Shown here piece after piece: positions 32,242 through 44,334 of a stretch of 64,000 nt of DNA. Under the pieces are notes generated by a model. That model did not search any database and had not been told where the DNA came from. It saw only the letters and a program-made list of their open reading frames with translations. The DNA lies in NCBI GenBank assembly GCA_922989275.2, contig OV277861.1:52429623-52493622 (forward strand). Direction: 5' to 3'. The stretch comes from Gari tellinella. Lineage: Eukaryota; Mollusca; Bivalvia; Cardiida; Psammobiidae. Both the position numbers and the translations under genes were made by a program. The number at the start of each line of letters is the position of its first letter. Positions within the stretch are counted from its first letter, which is position 1.

Positions 32242-35200
32242 TTAATCTTGCATAAACAGAAACCCTCCCTGATAACCAGCTCCTTGTTTGAAGGTACCAG
32301 CGAGATTGTTGTTTTCACATTTTAAGCCCGTGTGTTCGATCTTCAGCCTGCCATCTTCACCAATAATTGTGAAGGAAATCTCGTTCACCTTGAGCTTGCC
32401 TTGGACAATGCATTCAACGACGCCTTCACGAGTTAACAACCAGGCCGTGCCGCTTACGACTTCAGCACTAAAGTTTAGGTTCATATTCGACTGTCTGAAT
32501 CCGTGGTCACGGCCAGTGAATCCGGTGTAATGGGTTATCTGAAATAGTAAAAAACGTTCCGTTCTATGAAAGGCGTCAACGTGTCGCTCTCATATATAGA
32601 TCGAATTTATTGACCTGGCAGAGCGGAGTTTCGATACATTCGATACATATTTGCATTTCAATTTTGGGGCCGGTAGCCCGCTCTTTTAGTATCGGAATTT
32701 ACCGTTGTCGTCCGCCGATTTTCCCCTAACATTATATATTAATGGACATTTTGACAGAAGGAAGATAATGAAGAATGGCAAACCGCTTGAATCCAGATCA
32801 GACGCCGCGTTACGCGGCGTCTGATCTGGATTCAATCTGTTTGCAAATGTTAACAAAGTTAATGTCTCTTTCTATAACAATTCCGTACGAACAACACATG
32901 CAATCCTTATCTTCCATTGGGTGTTGTTGTAGAGAGGGAGCACAATATATACCAATTGTTTCTTCAAGTTGAAAGTATGCACAAGAACGATATATTAAGG
33001 AACTTTACCTATCAACCCTAAAATCAAAAGGAAATTAGTTTATCTTTGCCAAAGGTTAGCTCCGCCCTGCCAGTTGAATTAAATCGGCCTATACATGTAT
33101 ATAGAAACCAGAAATCCTAGCATAACATACGCTTTTATGCTCTATACCCAGAGCTTCAGATAAGGGATGTATTTCAAAAGCTAAAATCTTTATTTCTGCA
33201 TTAATCCCTATGAGACGATTCTAATGAGTAGTGATACCATAGGATTTGGTGCTGAAACGAGTTAAACATGTTGGATTTGTTCAGATTACTCCCTCTTATC
33301 GGAAGCCCTGTAATATCATATTACTTGAGACCAAATCGCTCAGCGCCTAACCAAGCTCAAAACTGTTCCTATTCAGATTTATGAAACGACTGAAAAACAG
33401 ATATTGTCTAAAATAGATTAGGTAATTGGATGTCCGGCACCTATAGAAGTGTTATCAAGGAAAAGGGTTTATTATATACATATCGATGATTTATAGAGAT
33501 TTCTCAATTAGATAAATTTGATATCGTCACTGTTGATATCATCACTACATGTAGTGACGATATCACTTTTGTGACGTCACGTCATAATTAGTTAAGTGAC
33601 GTCGCGGTAATCAATTTTGTGTGTTTTTTTCTGTAAAAACGTCATTAATATATATATAATAAATAGAATAATCAATTCCTTTGGTTTAAACAATATTTTA
33701 TTCAAATAATGAAATGGATTGGACAACAGGCATTGCCTATGTAAGTCCTCTCCAATTCCTTTGAATAGATATGAAAAATATATCACTCGAATGGGTTGTT
33801 ATCTGGTTAAAAAAACTCGTGCTGCGGACTCGTTTTTTAACCAGATAACAACCCATTCTCGTGAAATATTTTTCATATCAATCCAAAGAAATTGATTATC
33901 CTCTATTTATCACATCGAAGAAACAATAATCAACTCCGCCTGAATTCAAAACCGAACTGGGAAAACAAAGCAAAATATACGTTTTTGACACCGATCAAAG
34001 CTATTTTCTGAAAGATACAACCTTTCTCTAGTGAAAACAACACATAAAGTTATTATCGGATAACTTAATATTCACCTATATGCCTTTATAAATGTAGGTA
34101 TATTACCCATTGGATTGTTAACAAAATGAATCATATTAGCACTTGAAAAGGATAATATTACTGTTAATATTTACTATAATTTGAGATCGATTTCTTTGGA
34201 ATATACACATAACATACATTGTATACTTGTGTATCTAATCGTAAAAGAACATTATGGTTCCGACAGTTTAATTTGTTAATGTTGAACATGGAATATGCTG
34301 TGTCCCAAATACTCCAGAAAATAACCATTTCACCGGAAATACGCCATTTACGGGGTTATTGTACTTTAACTGCTTGACATTACACATGCAATTATTAAAC
34401 ATGAAGCCATTTTGAACATTCATATTTTGTAATCATTCATATTAAGCAAGCATTCTGAAATATTCATAATTTGAATAGTAGTGTAGCTTGAATAATATGA
34501 CAAAGTGACCACAAAATTCGTATTTTAGATAAATGACTTAACATCCTCGAAACATTATTCAGTGAAACAAAAATTATTATATTTTTTCTTAATTAAAACT
34601 TAAAATTGGAAGAATAAATAAACTATAATAACACGGATTATGGACCTTTTTATGAAAAGTATAACAGTATCCCGTTACCCCACCCACTTTCTAAAAACAA
34701 GGGCAGAACAACAGAATTTTCTGCCAAAACAAAATTTACTTAAATTCATTTAAAACGACGAATTAAAATGCATATTCAAATCTAGAAACTTTTTTAGAGT
34801 TGTTGATAACTTGATAGTCCAAATAGATATTAAGTTTCTATAGCTATTTATGGTGTATATGTAGTAAAATGGTCTTCCAGCTGGGTTGTATATATTGCTG
34901 TTATTCAATACATGTAATTACTTAATGTTTTTAAATTAACTTTTATAAACCTATTTCGAATAAACCCAGACTTTTTTCAATCAGCCAGAGCGATAATTGA
35001 AAAGTGCGCTCTGCAATATATACATGCTTCCAATACATCGCATTTACCTCGCGCATTCAAAAGGGATTGCAGTCAATACTTAAACCATGTCTTGTTTGAA
35101 TACCAATAAAACAGAACTTCTAAAAGCAATTTATAACTTTTATAATATTACTTTTCAAATGCCCCTCGTATAAGGTGATGTTTTCTTAGTAGTTATATCA

Positions 35201-36825
35201 ACATTAATACCTATCTTTATCTAAATTTATAATTTTCCCATTTATAAGCAACTGTTTTTGAGCAGTTATATGAAAAGTAACTTTTATGTAATTTTCTTCA
35301 GTTATAAGTAGGCATAAGGTATATTCTCGTAACTACATGTATAATTATACATGTGTAAAAAAACAACAGAATTCATATCTTACAAAACGTATATTTTAGT
35401 ACATTTTTAAGTAATAATAAATGTATATTAACCAGAATAAGTTCGTTCATTTTATATGCTAATTAAGTGTGAACTAGTAATATACTTAAAGACTATATGG
35501 CTGAATACATAAATTACATCGAAATTAGAGAATAATATCAAATAAACTGAGTCCTTTTTATGAGAAAATTTGAGTTTTTAATGCATTTCTGTAAAATCGA
35601 ATTATTTATATTTCAGGGCTAAATATAAGAGTGAGAAACATCTCTGTTATCTTATACCCTACAAATACCATTATAGTTTGAAAGCATTTTCAAATAAAAA
35701 AAAACTACGTGGTATTTTTACAAATTTATTGTGTATATAAATTGTCAGTATACGCTTCCGTACATAAACTAGTCTGCTATTATACCTATCTTATTGATAA
35801 CCGTTTATATTGCATTAGAGTGTACTTTTTTTGTATAAAATCTGTTGCATATTATATTGATTTCAATTACATTTAAACATACTTTCGATAGCGTATGATA
35901 AGGGTTTTAAAATACTAAATTTATCCATCAAAGAAACACGCGATTATTAAAACTCAGCATCTTTATGATTACATATATGTATATGCATACTCATGTGCAC
36001 TATCTAAATAACGAAGAACTTACTTGTTTGTAAGCATTGATAAGGACAAAACTATCGGGTATTTTGTGAAAGGGCTCACTATTTAAGTCATATTGCAAAA
36101 TGTCTAGAAATATTTTATTCATTTAACAAAACAAACACCAAAAAAAACACAATTAAGACAGACATTTTGCAAATATCTCTATTCAATAAAATCTTGAAGA
36201 CATTTTGACAATACTTATTATATACTAGTAAGTTCATTGTAATGGTATATATATATATATATATATATATAGGGTTGCAACAGTTAGGTGTATAAAGGTA
36301 GCATAGTATGTACACACTCTTACTTTATCAAGACCTTTGTAGGATGAAATTCTACACACTAAAATGCTTCTTAAGAAACATTATACTTTACTTTCAGTCT
36401 ACTTAAAGTCATCGTCTACGTGTATATTCAATATTGAAAACGGGCCATAACAAATATCAGGGTTTAAGTACAGATTAACAAAATCCATACTTCAATTCTA
36501 TTGAAGTGTCCAAAAGATGAAATAATCTGGCAATACTTAATGACTTAATCAAGTCATAAATTTATCTATTTAGAATATCAATGAATATTTTTAAAGGTTC
36601 AGAAATTCTGTTTCAACACTTTAAGTTTTACAGATATATTTGGATATTTTCAAATTTTAATCGATTGATTAACAAAAATTATAAAATAGTTTTACAACGA
36701 TCTACCAAAATTGAAAAGGTTCAACACTTTTAAGAGATAATAACTTTATTAAATTTACCTCAAGAATCATTTAAACAATACAGCCAAAGTAAAAAATCAC
36801 TTACCGACATTGATGAAACAGACAT
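32242..36825 (-). CDS. Two-exon gene for a small unrecognised protein (about 105 aa)
   Basis: Exon 1 (36825 down to 36805) has an ATG in good context (A at -3) and seven codons, MSVSSMS, followed at once by a perfect GTAAGT donor. Exon 2 (32538 down to 32242) follows a pyrimidine-rich stretch ending CAG, keeps phase 0, and runs 98 codons to TAA. The joined product has alternating polar and hydrophobic residues like a beta-sheet protein, only two cysteines (in VECIV and LKCEN), and Gly/Trp-rich motifs: TGRDHGF near the N-terminus, SGTAW, EDGRLKIEHTG, and AGTFKQGAGYQGGF at the C-terminus. No signal peptide or membrane segment is seen. I do not recognise the family. Starting at the internal ATG at 32484 would lose the 18 exon-2 codons that include TGRDHGF and ignore the acceptor. 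Function, and whether further exons exist, are unknown. The splice model is inferred from sequence only. Confidence 0.66.
32599..33091. mobile_element. Composite TIR element containing B, copy 1
   Basis: Left GATCGAATTTATTGACCTGG, right GTTGAATTAAATCGGCC, loosely inverted, with TA flanks. Most of the interior is a B-type element with a complete core (about 32780-32846) ending GTTGTTGTAGAGAGGGAGC. Lies in the gene intron. Confidence 0.55.
33140..33330. repeat. Partial family J copy
   Basis: AAAATCTTTATTTCTGCATT, CGATTCTAATGAGTAGTGAT and GATTTGTTCAGATTACTCCC match the left domain of J1 in order. No tandem domain. Confidence 0.55.
33655..33908. mobile_element. Foldback element with an inserted LINE tail
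   Basis: ATAAATAGAATAATCAATTC pairs with the right end ATTGATTATCCTCTATTTAT; inner arms ATGGGTTGTTATCTGGTTAA and complement surround GTGCTGCGGAC. The left arm is longer by the inserted 69 bp. Confidence 0.62.
33684..33752 (-). repeat. 69-bp LINE 3' tail with 11-bp target duplication
   Basis: On the minus strand it reads GAGGACTTACATAGGCAATG and ends AATAAAATATTGTTTAAAC, a LINE-type 3' end. CAATTCCTTTG occurs on both sides (33673-33683, 33753-33763) but once in the opposite foldback arm. Confidence 0.65.
36245..36271. repeat. (TA)n microsatellite
   Basis: About 13 TA dinucleotides in the intron of the small gene. Confidence 0.9.
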
Positions 36826-36932
36826 TGTTCAAGCAGTATTTTCCTCAGATTCGGATAAACTAGGCGTGTTTTACTTGAGTCTTCTTCGAACGAGTCTTGA
36901 TGGCTGATAGTTGCATGGACTTAGCTGCCAGT

Positions 36933-36938
36933 CTTATA
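36933..36938 (-). promoter_or_regulatory. TATA-like box of the small two-exon gene
   Basis: On the minus strand this reads TATAAG within AAAGTATAAGACTGGC, about 108 bp upstream of the ATG. A start site some 30 bp downstream (near 36905) would leave a leader of about 80 nt. An upstream ATG at 36916 with an 18-codon frame would be in the mRNA only if transcription began further upstream. A TTAA-type MITE begins only 14 bp upstream of the box. Confidence 0.45.
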
Positions 36939-36951
36939 CTTTCTGAAATGT

Positions 36952-37168
36952 TTAACCCCTTCACTACGATGACGCCATCTGTCTCAAATAATGATCGTCT
37001 GCTTTCTCATATTTATAGTTCAGGTAAATTGACTTAAGTACTTTTGTAATGACTGTCAAACCATTTGGATCCTGATCAGACTTTGAGTTGAGTTGCTCAG
37101 TGCCAGATCAGGATGCAAGCTGTTTGCAAGAGTAGCCATAGCACTCCGGGTAAGGCAGTGAAAGGGTA
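36952..37168. mobile_element. Family E MITE abutting the gene promoter
   Basis: TTAACCCCTTCACTACGATG to AAGGCAGTGAAAGGGTAAAG. The left core arm is replaced near the centre by GAGTTGAGTTGCTCAGTGCC. Its left end is 14 bp from the TATA-like box. Confidence 0.65.
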
Positions 37169-37288
37169 AAGTGCATTTGACTGCATTATCGCCTGATATT
37201 TACGGGATTGGTTTACAGTTCTTTGGTTTGTCTCAAGTTTTGATAAATTGATAAGATAAGGTTTAAACGACATATCCTGTGTGATATA

Positions 37289-37494
37289 CAGTAAAACCTC
37301 GCTATTACGACCACTAAATTATGTTAATTATTAGAGTGTTTACGATAGGTGACCGCTTAAAGCAAGGTGACAGTGAAACAGAAAGCTCCTATAGGAGCTT
37401 TCTGTTTCACTGTAACATTGCTTTAAGCTGTCACCTGTCTATTATACACTCAATTAGCCTTCGTTTTAGTGGTCGTAATAGCGAGGTTTTACTG
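37289..37494. mobile_element. Family G MITE, complete (206 bp)
   Basis: CAGTAAAACCTCGCTATTAC to AATAGCGAGGTTTTACTG, TA flanks, core GAAACAGAAAGCTCCTATAG. Best-preserved G copy here. Confidence 0.82.
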
Positions 37495-37524
37495 TAATGC
37501 ACTTTTTTCTTTTCTTTTCTTTTT

Positions 37525-37773
37525 AACTCTTTCACTGCCAATGGCGCCAAACGGCGACTTTGCTAATAGTATGGATCCTGATCTGATCAGAAGCCGCGTT
37601 ACGCGACGTCTGATCAGGATCCACACTGCTTGGCACTCCTTTCGATATTTCTTAAGTCTTATTCCTTAAATCTAACTGTGAAACGATTTTGAATACAACA
37701 ATATTGAAGCAGACGACAAAGTAACGGTGAAGGGGTAAAAACCTCACGAACAATTTGGCAGCGAAAGAGTTAA
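37525..37773. mobile_element. Family E MITE
   Basis: TTAACTCTTTCACTGCC to TGGCAGCGAAAGAGTTAAAC; core GGATCCTGATCTGATCAGAA has a TGATC duplication. Confidence 0.65.
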
Positions 37774-37939
37774 ACAAAATACAAAAAATTTACATCGAGG
37801 ATTTCCCCGACTGGAATCAGAATTACTTTATCTGGTAAAGAAGGACCAAATGACATTGACAAGTACCCACTGTACTCTGGGTAGGTCAGTGACGATACAA
37901 CGTTTTGTACTTTCGATGCGAAATATATCTGATAGGATA

Positions 37940-38058
37940 TAGTAAAAAGCTCTTTTGGTGCATGTTCATGACTGTATAAATTGGATCTATTTTCTTCAGT
38001 GGAGGAATACGTTAAATGCGCTTAAGCCTTAAAGGCGCTTCTATTGGGGAAAATGTTA
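37940..38058. repeat. Half of a family F MITE
   Basis: GTTCATGACTGTATAAATTG through AGGCGCTTCTATTGGGGAAA to TGTTAAATTG: the F right half only. Confidence 0.5.
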
Positions 38059-38283
38059 AATTGCTCTTTTTGCCCAAGTTTAAAACATTTTACAATGAAG
38101 CTGACTTATAGCGAACTTGGATAAGACGAACTACTGCTTAATACAAAATAAAAACAATTCCCAGAATGCTCCCTGCTTTATTTCAATGGACTGCTTCTTG
38201 CTTAAGATGTATTTAATATAGCGAAATATTGGATAAAATTAATTAAGTGCCTTTACTGGAGTTTACCTGTAAAATGGGTCTGT

Positions 38284-38535
38284 TTTACCCATTACCCCAT
38301 AGCCTTTTTCTAGTATTGAAGATAGGTGACTACTAAAAGCAGTTTGAAAGCAAAGTAGAATGTGCCTTAAGGCACATTCTGCTTTATTTTCAGCCTGTTT
38401 TCAGCTATTATCTGCTAGAATATATAAATTATTTCTAATGATACATACTCACGACTTTATAAATTGGAACTATTTTCTTCCGTGAAGGAATAAATTAAAG
38501 GCGTAAAAGGCGTATTTATTGGGTAATTGGGTTAA
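38284..38535. mobile_element. Family F MITE
   Basis: TTTACCCATTACCCCATAGC to GGGTAATTGGGTTAA; core AGTAGAATGTGCCTTAAGGC. The left TTAA has mutated. Confidence 0.68.
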
Positions 38536-38661
38536 ACAAAATGCCCATCATCACCACAGTTTGACAAGTAGCTTACAAAGGTGGCAGTACCATACTTGCG
38601 TGAATGGTTATCACCTCTTATAGCAATCGTTATCCAACCAACATGTTATGTATACTAGTAT

Positions 38662-39166
38662 AGATCGATTTTATTGACCTGGCAGGGCGGAGTTTCGATG
38701 CGAACCCTTGCATTTCAACTTTGGAGGCGGCAGCACGCTCTTTTATTATTAGAATTTACCGTTGTCGTTTAAAGTTTTTTCAAGGATTACATACTAGTGG
38801 ACATTTTGAGAGAATGAATATAATGTATAAGGAAGAATGACAAACAGCTTGAATCCAGATCAGATCTGAGTTCAAGCTGTTTGAAAATGTAAGCCAAGTC
38901 TAAATTATCCCTCCTATAACAACTCCCTGCGAACAACACGCGCAATTTTTGTCTCCCATTGGGTGTTGTAGAGAGGAAGTACTGTAGATATATACCATTT
39001 TCACGTGGATGTGGATGCATGGATAACTTGAGTTGCTTCATGTTGAAAGTATCGGACAATAACGATATAATACGGAAATATACATATCACCCCTAAAATC
39101 AAAAGTAAATTAGTTTAGCTTTGCCAAAGGTAAGCTCAACCTTACCAGGTGAAAAGAATCGGCCTA
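38662..39166. mobile_element. Composite TIR element containing B, copy 2
   Basis: GATCGATTTTATTGACCTGG to AAAAGAATCGGCC, TA flanks. Same architecture and orientation as 32599-33091, but with the core centre deleted (CAGATCAGATCTGAG). Confidence 0.55.
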
Positions 39167-39394
39167 TATAAGATATTGATAGTATACGTAATTACAACTA
39201 GCTTTGGGTTACAATGTTAATTTCCCATAGACCATAATGAAACATTTTGCATGTCTTTTATATCTATCCAAAAATACTGTCGCTCTATATGATATTCTTT
39301 TTGTCACCCTATGTGATATTATTTTCTCTATTCTTCTTTCTTTTTTGTAATGATATAAACAAGGTGACGTCGTTATGGAACTCTGGAATAGATG

Positions 39395-39680
39395 TGATAG
39401 GGACTTCATATTTGGCATGTGTTCTCAACTTAAGAAGCCTTTGAGCTCAGTGCAAGTTAGTGGGTCATGGCAAACAAAGGTCAACGTGGTCAAGGTCATT
39501 TAGAGGTCAGATTGAGTTATTTCAACATTTGCCATTACTCTCTTATTACATACGATAGAGACTTCATATTTGGTTTGTGTATTCCACTAGAGAAACTCTT
39601 AAGCTCAGTATAAGATGGATTATGTCAGACAAAGTCGAGGTCATTTAGACGTCATGGTCACAGCAGGGGACATGTAGTGT
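39395..39680. repeat. Two ~158-bp tandem units
   Basis: GACTTCATATTTGG starts at 39402 and 39560; AAGCTCAGT/GAGCTCAGT and CAAGGTCATTTAGA-type words recur in each. Resembles the style of the 4085-5190 array. Confidence 0.5.
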
Positions 39681-39729
39681 TTCAAAAACACATCTTGTTA
39701 ATGATAAATAGGTTGGCTAAAGGTATTAA

Positions 39730-41660
39730 AGGCATCCAGACTCTCGTCACATTTATAAGAGGAATCAGGAGTTAGCCTTGACATGTAACCGAACTAGCAA
39801 GTTCAACAACGAACAACTGTACACAATTTAAATATTTATACACTCATTGCTTAGCTTTGGATGCATAAAGACTTTAGACAGTGGTTTAGCTGTGTGTGTG
39901 TGTCCTTGTTCCCTTTGTCAAGATCATAATTATTTCATAGTAGACACTGGACAAATCAAACTTGCTTCAATCAAACCTCATCCCTTTTTCTTCAGTTAAA
40001 TTTCGATAATTCGCTGCATGCTTCAACTTTGAACTATTGGTATGTTTGACTTACAGAATTTCAAAAAAAAATAATCTGGTTATAAGAATGTAGATATCGG
40101 TGTGTGGTGTCAAACTTTTGTTCCGGAAGATAACTTTTCTTGTAGGTGATACTTGTATATCCTTTTTCAAATTTGTAGTATAAATGATTAGCCTATATGG
40201 AAATACAGCTTTGGATTGGTTTTCGGGAGTCTGTGACCTTGACCTAGATCATTGGATAATATTGTATGATGTAGTACAGAAATTATGAAACTAGATAGTA
40301 AAGTGGAGGGCCAAATGAAAATCATTACATTAGCTGTCAGCTTTAATACACACCTTGTTGCCTCTGTCATCATTAAGTTTTGATTATTTAAAACTGGCAA
40401 ATTTTGACCTGATAACACGTCTTTTTGAATATGGTTCTGCCACTGAGTACTACCCCTTGCCATTACATTCGCCCTTTGCAACTTGCCATGATTTTGTTAT
40501 ATACTATACACACTGCTGGTTTTTCATGATTATCATCTTAAGATGAGCGCTGTTTCTGTGTTGGCTGCAGATTTTCTGTCAGTCATGTTGGAAATATTCG
40601 TTTGCCACATGTGGGAAACAGTGTGTACCCAACTGTTTAATATTCCTCTGCTTCCTTTGCTTGAAACGGCCCAATCACATACAGAAAAATGACCTACATT
40701 ACATTCTTGATCTTAGTCACACCCTGTATGCAACAATATTCGGGCGTGCTCCACTCGCCACCACACAACTGCAACCCAAAGCCTTCAGCACTTTCAGTGC
40801 TTAAATTACTACATGCTATCCATAAACGTGCAGTTAGTATATGAATAAGCATTAAGAAGGATGTACAATGCAGGTCAATCAAAGCACAGACACTTCCTGG
40901 AGGACATCATTTTTCAAGATGGCGTCCAAGATGTCCGTTACAAACATGATACATGATGTATATCACGAACATACTAGCTATTGCAATTGATGTCTTGCAG
41001 ATTGGCTAAAAGTTATGACAAAGCACTTTAGACATTACAAAATAGTCACATATTCATTAAATGTGCTGAAAGACAGTTTAACCCTTTTACTACAAATAAC
41101 ATGTTTAAATGGCGTTCAGTATAGCCGTCAAAATAACGAAATTATCACATACATGTACATACTAAATATTACAATTGGTTTCTTATGGCTTTGCTTAACA
41201 TAAAAAACAATGCACTGTAAACTTTACACAAGAGTATTCACTAAACGTGAGTAAAGACTGTTAAAAACATTATTATGCGACCAAAATATTCGAAACGGTA
41301 TACATGTACTAATTTACCGCTACAAAAATAATCAAAGACTTGCGAGCATTGATGATGGTTTCAAACTGAAATACAGTGGTATACAGAATGAAAAGAAAAC
41401 CACTTAATCAGAATAATATTATTTATAGTGAATATTCTGAGAGACACGATTTCTTAATTGATTTGATAGTAGGGTTTTAAACTACATTCTACTTCAAATC
41501 AGTCCTCTGTTTGTATATTACTGATACAGAGAACTTGAAACATAGAATACTACTATAAAAAAAATATGAAAACCGGAATTGGCTTAACCTTATTTTGTAA
41601 ATAAAATAATGAAACACGTGAACATATTTTCAAGCATATTTGTAGATCTTATATACTTAT
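39730..41660. other. Quieter gene-free stretch
   Basis: Few MITEs. Short frames (for example minus 40188-40481 and minus 40694-40882) have no recognised domain or splice support. Could include undetected exons, but I cannot support one. Confidence 0.3.
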
Positions 41661-41669
41661 AGTCTTTAA

Positions 41670-43606
41670 AGTCCCATTGTGTTTTCAGACCTTTTCTTAA
41701 TGTCTGAAATACAATAACGGCTAATAATAATGTTTGAACATTCTTATGGGCCAAACTGATCTATGAAATGATGAAGACGGACCTAAATCGCCAAAAAGGG
41801 CGATTTAAAATCATAACAAACCGAAAATAGAACGTCTGATATAAACATTACCACACGGCTTAATATCACGTGATACAGCCGGATTCAACTTCACCGTGTG
41901 CAACCGTTATCTACCTTCGCCCGTCCATCCATCAGTCAGTTAGACTATCACACTTTTTTGTCCGCTCTCTAACTCGAATATTTTTTATCCGATCTTCCAC
42001 ATACTTGCTGAAAATGTTCATTGATATAAAATCAAGGTTTAGTTTGATTACTACTAAATTCGCATAAGGTATTTTTGCCTGTTTATTAATAAAAAATTAC
42101 TGTTTCAGTCATTTTTGCAGTCTAAAACAAACAGCTTTTATCGGATATTCACCAAACATGCTGAAAATATTTATTCATATAAAATGTAGGTCTAGTTTGA
42201 TTATTACTAAAATCGCATGTGGCATATTTGATTTTTTGCCCTTTATGTATTAGAAATGACTGTTTTCAGCAAATTTTGCTCTCCAACACAAATACTTTTT
42301 TTTTAATCTTCACCAAACTTGCTGAAAGTTTTCATTAATATAAAATCAAGGTTAGGTTTGAATCCTACTAAAATCGCATGAGGCATGTTGGAGTAATAGC
42401 CCTTTAATTATTAAAAAATGGCTGTTTCAGCCTATTTTGCTCTCTAACACAAAGAGTTTTCATCGGATCTTCACCAAACTTGCCGAAATGCTTTATTTAT
42501 ATAAAATCTAGGTCCAGAGTGATTATTACTAAAGTCCCATAAGGATAATCTTAGTGATTGCCCTTTATGTATTAAAAAGGACTGTTTCACCATTTTTTGC
42601 TCTCTAGCACGAAAATACTTTTTTTCCTTGACCTAGATTTAATACCAATACACGTTGTCAGCAAGTTTGGTGAAGATCCAATAAAAAGTGTTTGTGTTAG
42701 AGAGCAGAAAATGCTGAAACAGTCATTTTTTAATTATTCAAGGACAATAACTCAGACATGCCTTATGCGATTTTGCTAGTTATTGAACCTGACCTAGATT
42801 CTATACTAATAAACAATTGTAGCAAGATTGGTGAAGATCAAAAAAGAAGTGTTTGAGTTAGAGAGCGGACAAGGCTGAAACAGTCATTTTCAGCAAACTC
42901 AAGGTATAGATCCTCCGTAATGTTTTTAATCCCTTACCCATGGTGAATAATATGTACACGTTGTCACTGGATCAAGTAGTGTTTAACCCTGTGCCCATTG
43001 ATCGTAACTTTACGGGAGTTTACAAACTGTTTGAATCTAGAAAGACGCCGCGTCTCGCGGCGTCTCATCTGGATCCAAACTGTTTGACACTCGTCTTAAG
43101 GTTTGTTTAATTAAAACAATGCAAAAATCTAAACTGAACAAATTTTGCAGACGACAATGTCAAAGCAGACGTCTGTGCAGCAGAATAAGGGTTAACAGGG
43201 TATTTCTCAGTGCTCCAGCTATACACATGTAACCGGGAGTAATCTGAACTAATCTAACATTTTCTCACTCATTTCAGCACCGAAAGCTATGGTGTTACTA
43301 CTGATTAAACCGTCTCTTCGAGGCAATTTTAATGAGTATGACACCATTGGGTTTAAAAGCAGAAATAAAGATTTTAGTTTTTCGAAATACTTCCGTTATC
43401 TGGAGCCCTGTATTTACAGAGTTGTCCTTCTTTCCATTCACAAGGGAGGCTTTTTAATTTGTGCAGCACAAAAATTTTATAAATAAAATTTAAAAAGCGA
43501 ATTTCTTAGATAAAGCCGGGTTTTGTGAAAGAATCACGTCCTACGTAGTTCAAATGGGACCCCAAACAACCGTTTTATGCAGGTTTCTCAAAAACACAAT
43601 GCGGCT
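41670..43606. mobile_element. Family J element, copy 2 (1937 bp, TTAA)
   Basis: AGTCCCATTGTGTTTTCAG to AACACAATGCGGCT between TTAA at 41666-41669 and 43607-43610. Inverted relative to J1, with a longer tandem domain (about seven 155-160-bp units, about 41950-42880). Confidence 0.78.
42982..43196. mobile_element. E-like MITE nested in J2
   Basis: TTAACCCTGTGCCCATTG to CAGAATAAGGGTTAAC; core AACTGTTTGAATCTAGAAAG. Same position as in J1. Confidence 0.68.
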
Positions 43607-43932
43607 TTAAATGTCATTGATTAGAAATCATGGAAATAAAGTATGAAGTATTGAGCCTAAATACCGGTGCCATATATAGTTAACTGTTTTAAGAGCACTC
43701 TTTCCTTCTTCAATGAATATCAGGGGAAAATACAGGCTTGATTATAGATATGACTGAAATATTTCAAACACAGTGATAGGGCTAATACATTTGATAACCT
43801 CCTCTAACCCTGCCCCCGCTATGTACTCATACACCAAACAATGAATGTCTACCAACTGAACTTTTACACTGACTAAATGATAAAGAACATTTTTTTCAGG
43901 AAAGAGTGCATTAAATTGTCAAACAGATCGTA

Positions 43933-44200
43933 CAGTGCTCACTCCCTACAACGGCCCTTCAAACAACTTAAAATTAAAATTGTCGTCTGCTTTTGTTTTT
44001 TAAAGGTACATATGAGTGGACCTTTTAACAAAAGAAATATAATGACGAGTGACAATCAGCTTGAATCCAGGTCAGGTGCCGCGTTACTCTGTGTGCAAAT
44101 GTAAGCCAAGTCTTAATTTTCCCTCCGTATAACAACTCCCTCCGAACAACACACGCACTCTGTGTCTCCCTTTGGGTGTTGTTGTAGAGAGGGAGTGCTG
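43933..44200. mobile_element. Family B MITE, reduced
   Basis: CAGTGCTCACTCCCTACAAC to GTAGAGAGGGAGTGCTG, TA flanks; most of the right core arm is deleted. Confidence 0.65.
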
Positions 44201-44334
44201 TATAAGAACAGATGATGGGACTATCTTATCTCCGTCTACACTGTTTTTAAAAAACGTCAATAAGCACTTACATATATATAGTTTGAGAAGGATGAGCTAA
44301 GGGCATATCCTGAAACGAAAAACCTGAAAGTAAC

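Larger units (their letters stand above)
32539..36804 (-). other. Long intron of the small gene
   Basis: GT-AG intron of 4266 bp. Its 3' third holds a composite repeat (32599-33091), a partial J copy and a foldback. From about 33910 to 36780 it is strongly AT-rich and nearly free of recognisable repeats except a (TA)n run, unlike the rest of the window. No further coding exon was recognised inside it. Confidence 0.55.

Noticed and set aside
40694..40882. Minus-strand frame with LQLCGGEWSTPEYCC
   Set aside because: Cys-rich and catchy, but no signal peptide, splice support or homologous second copy is visible.
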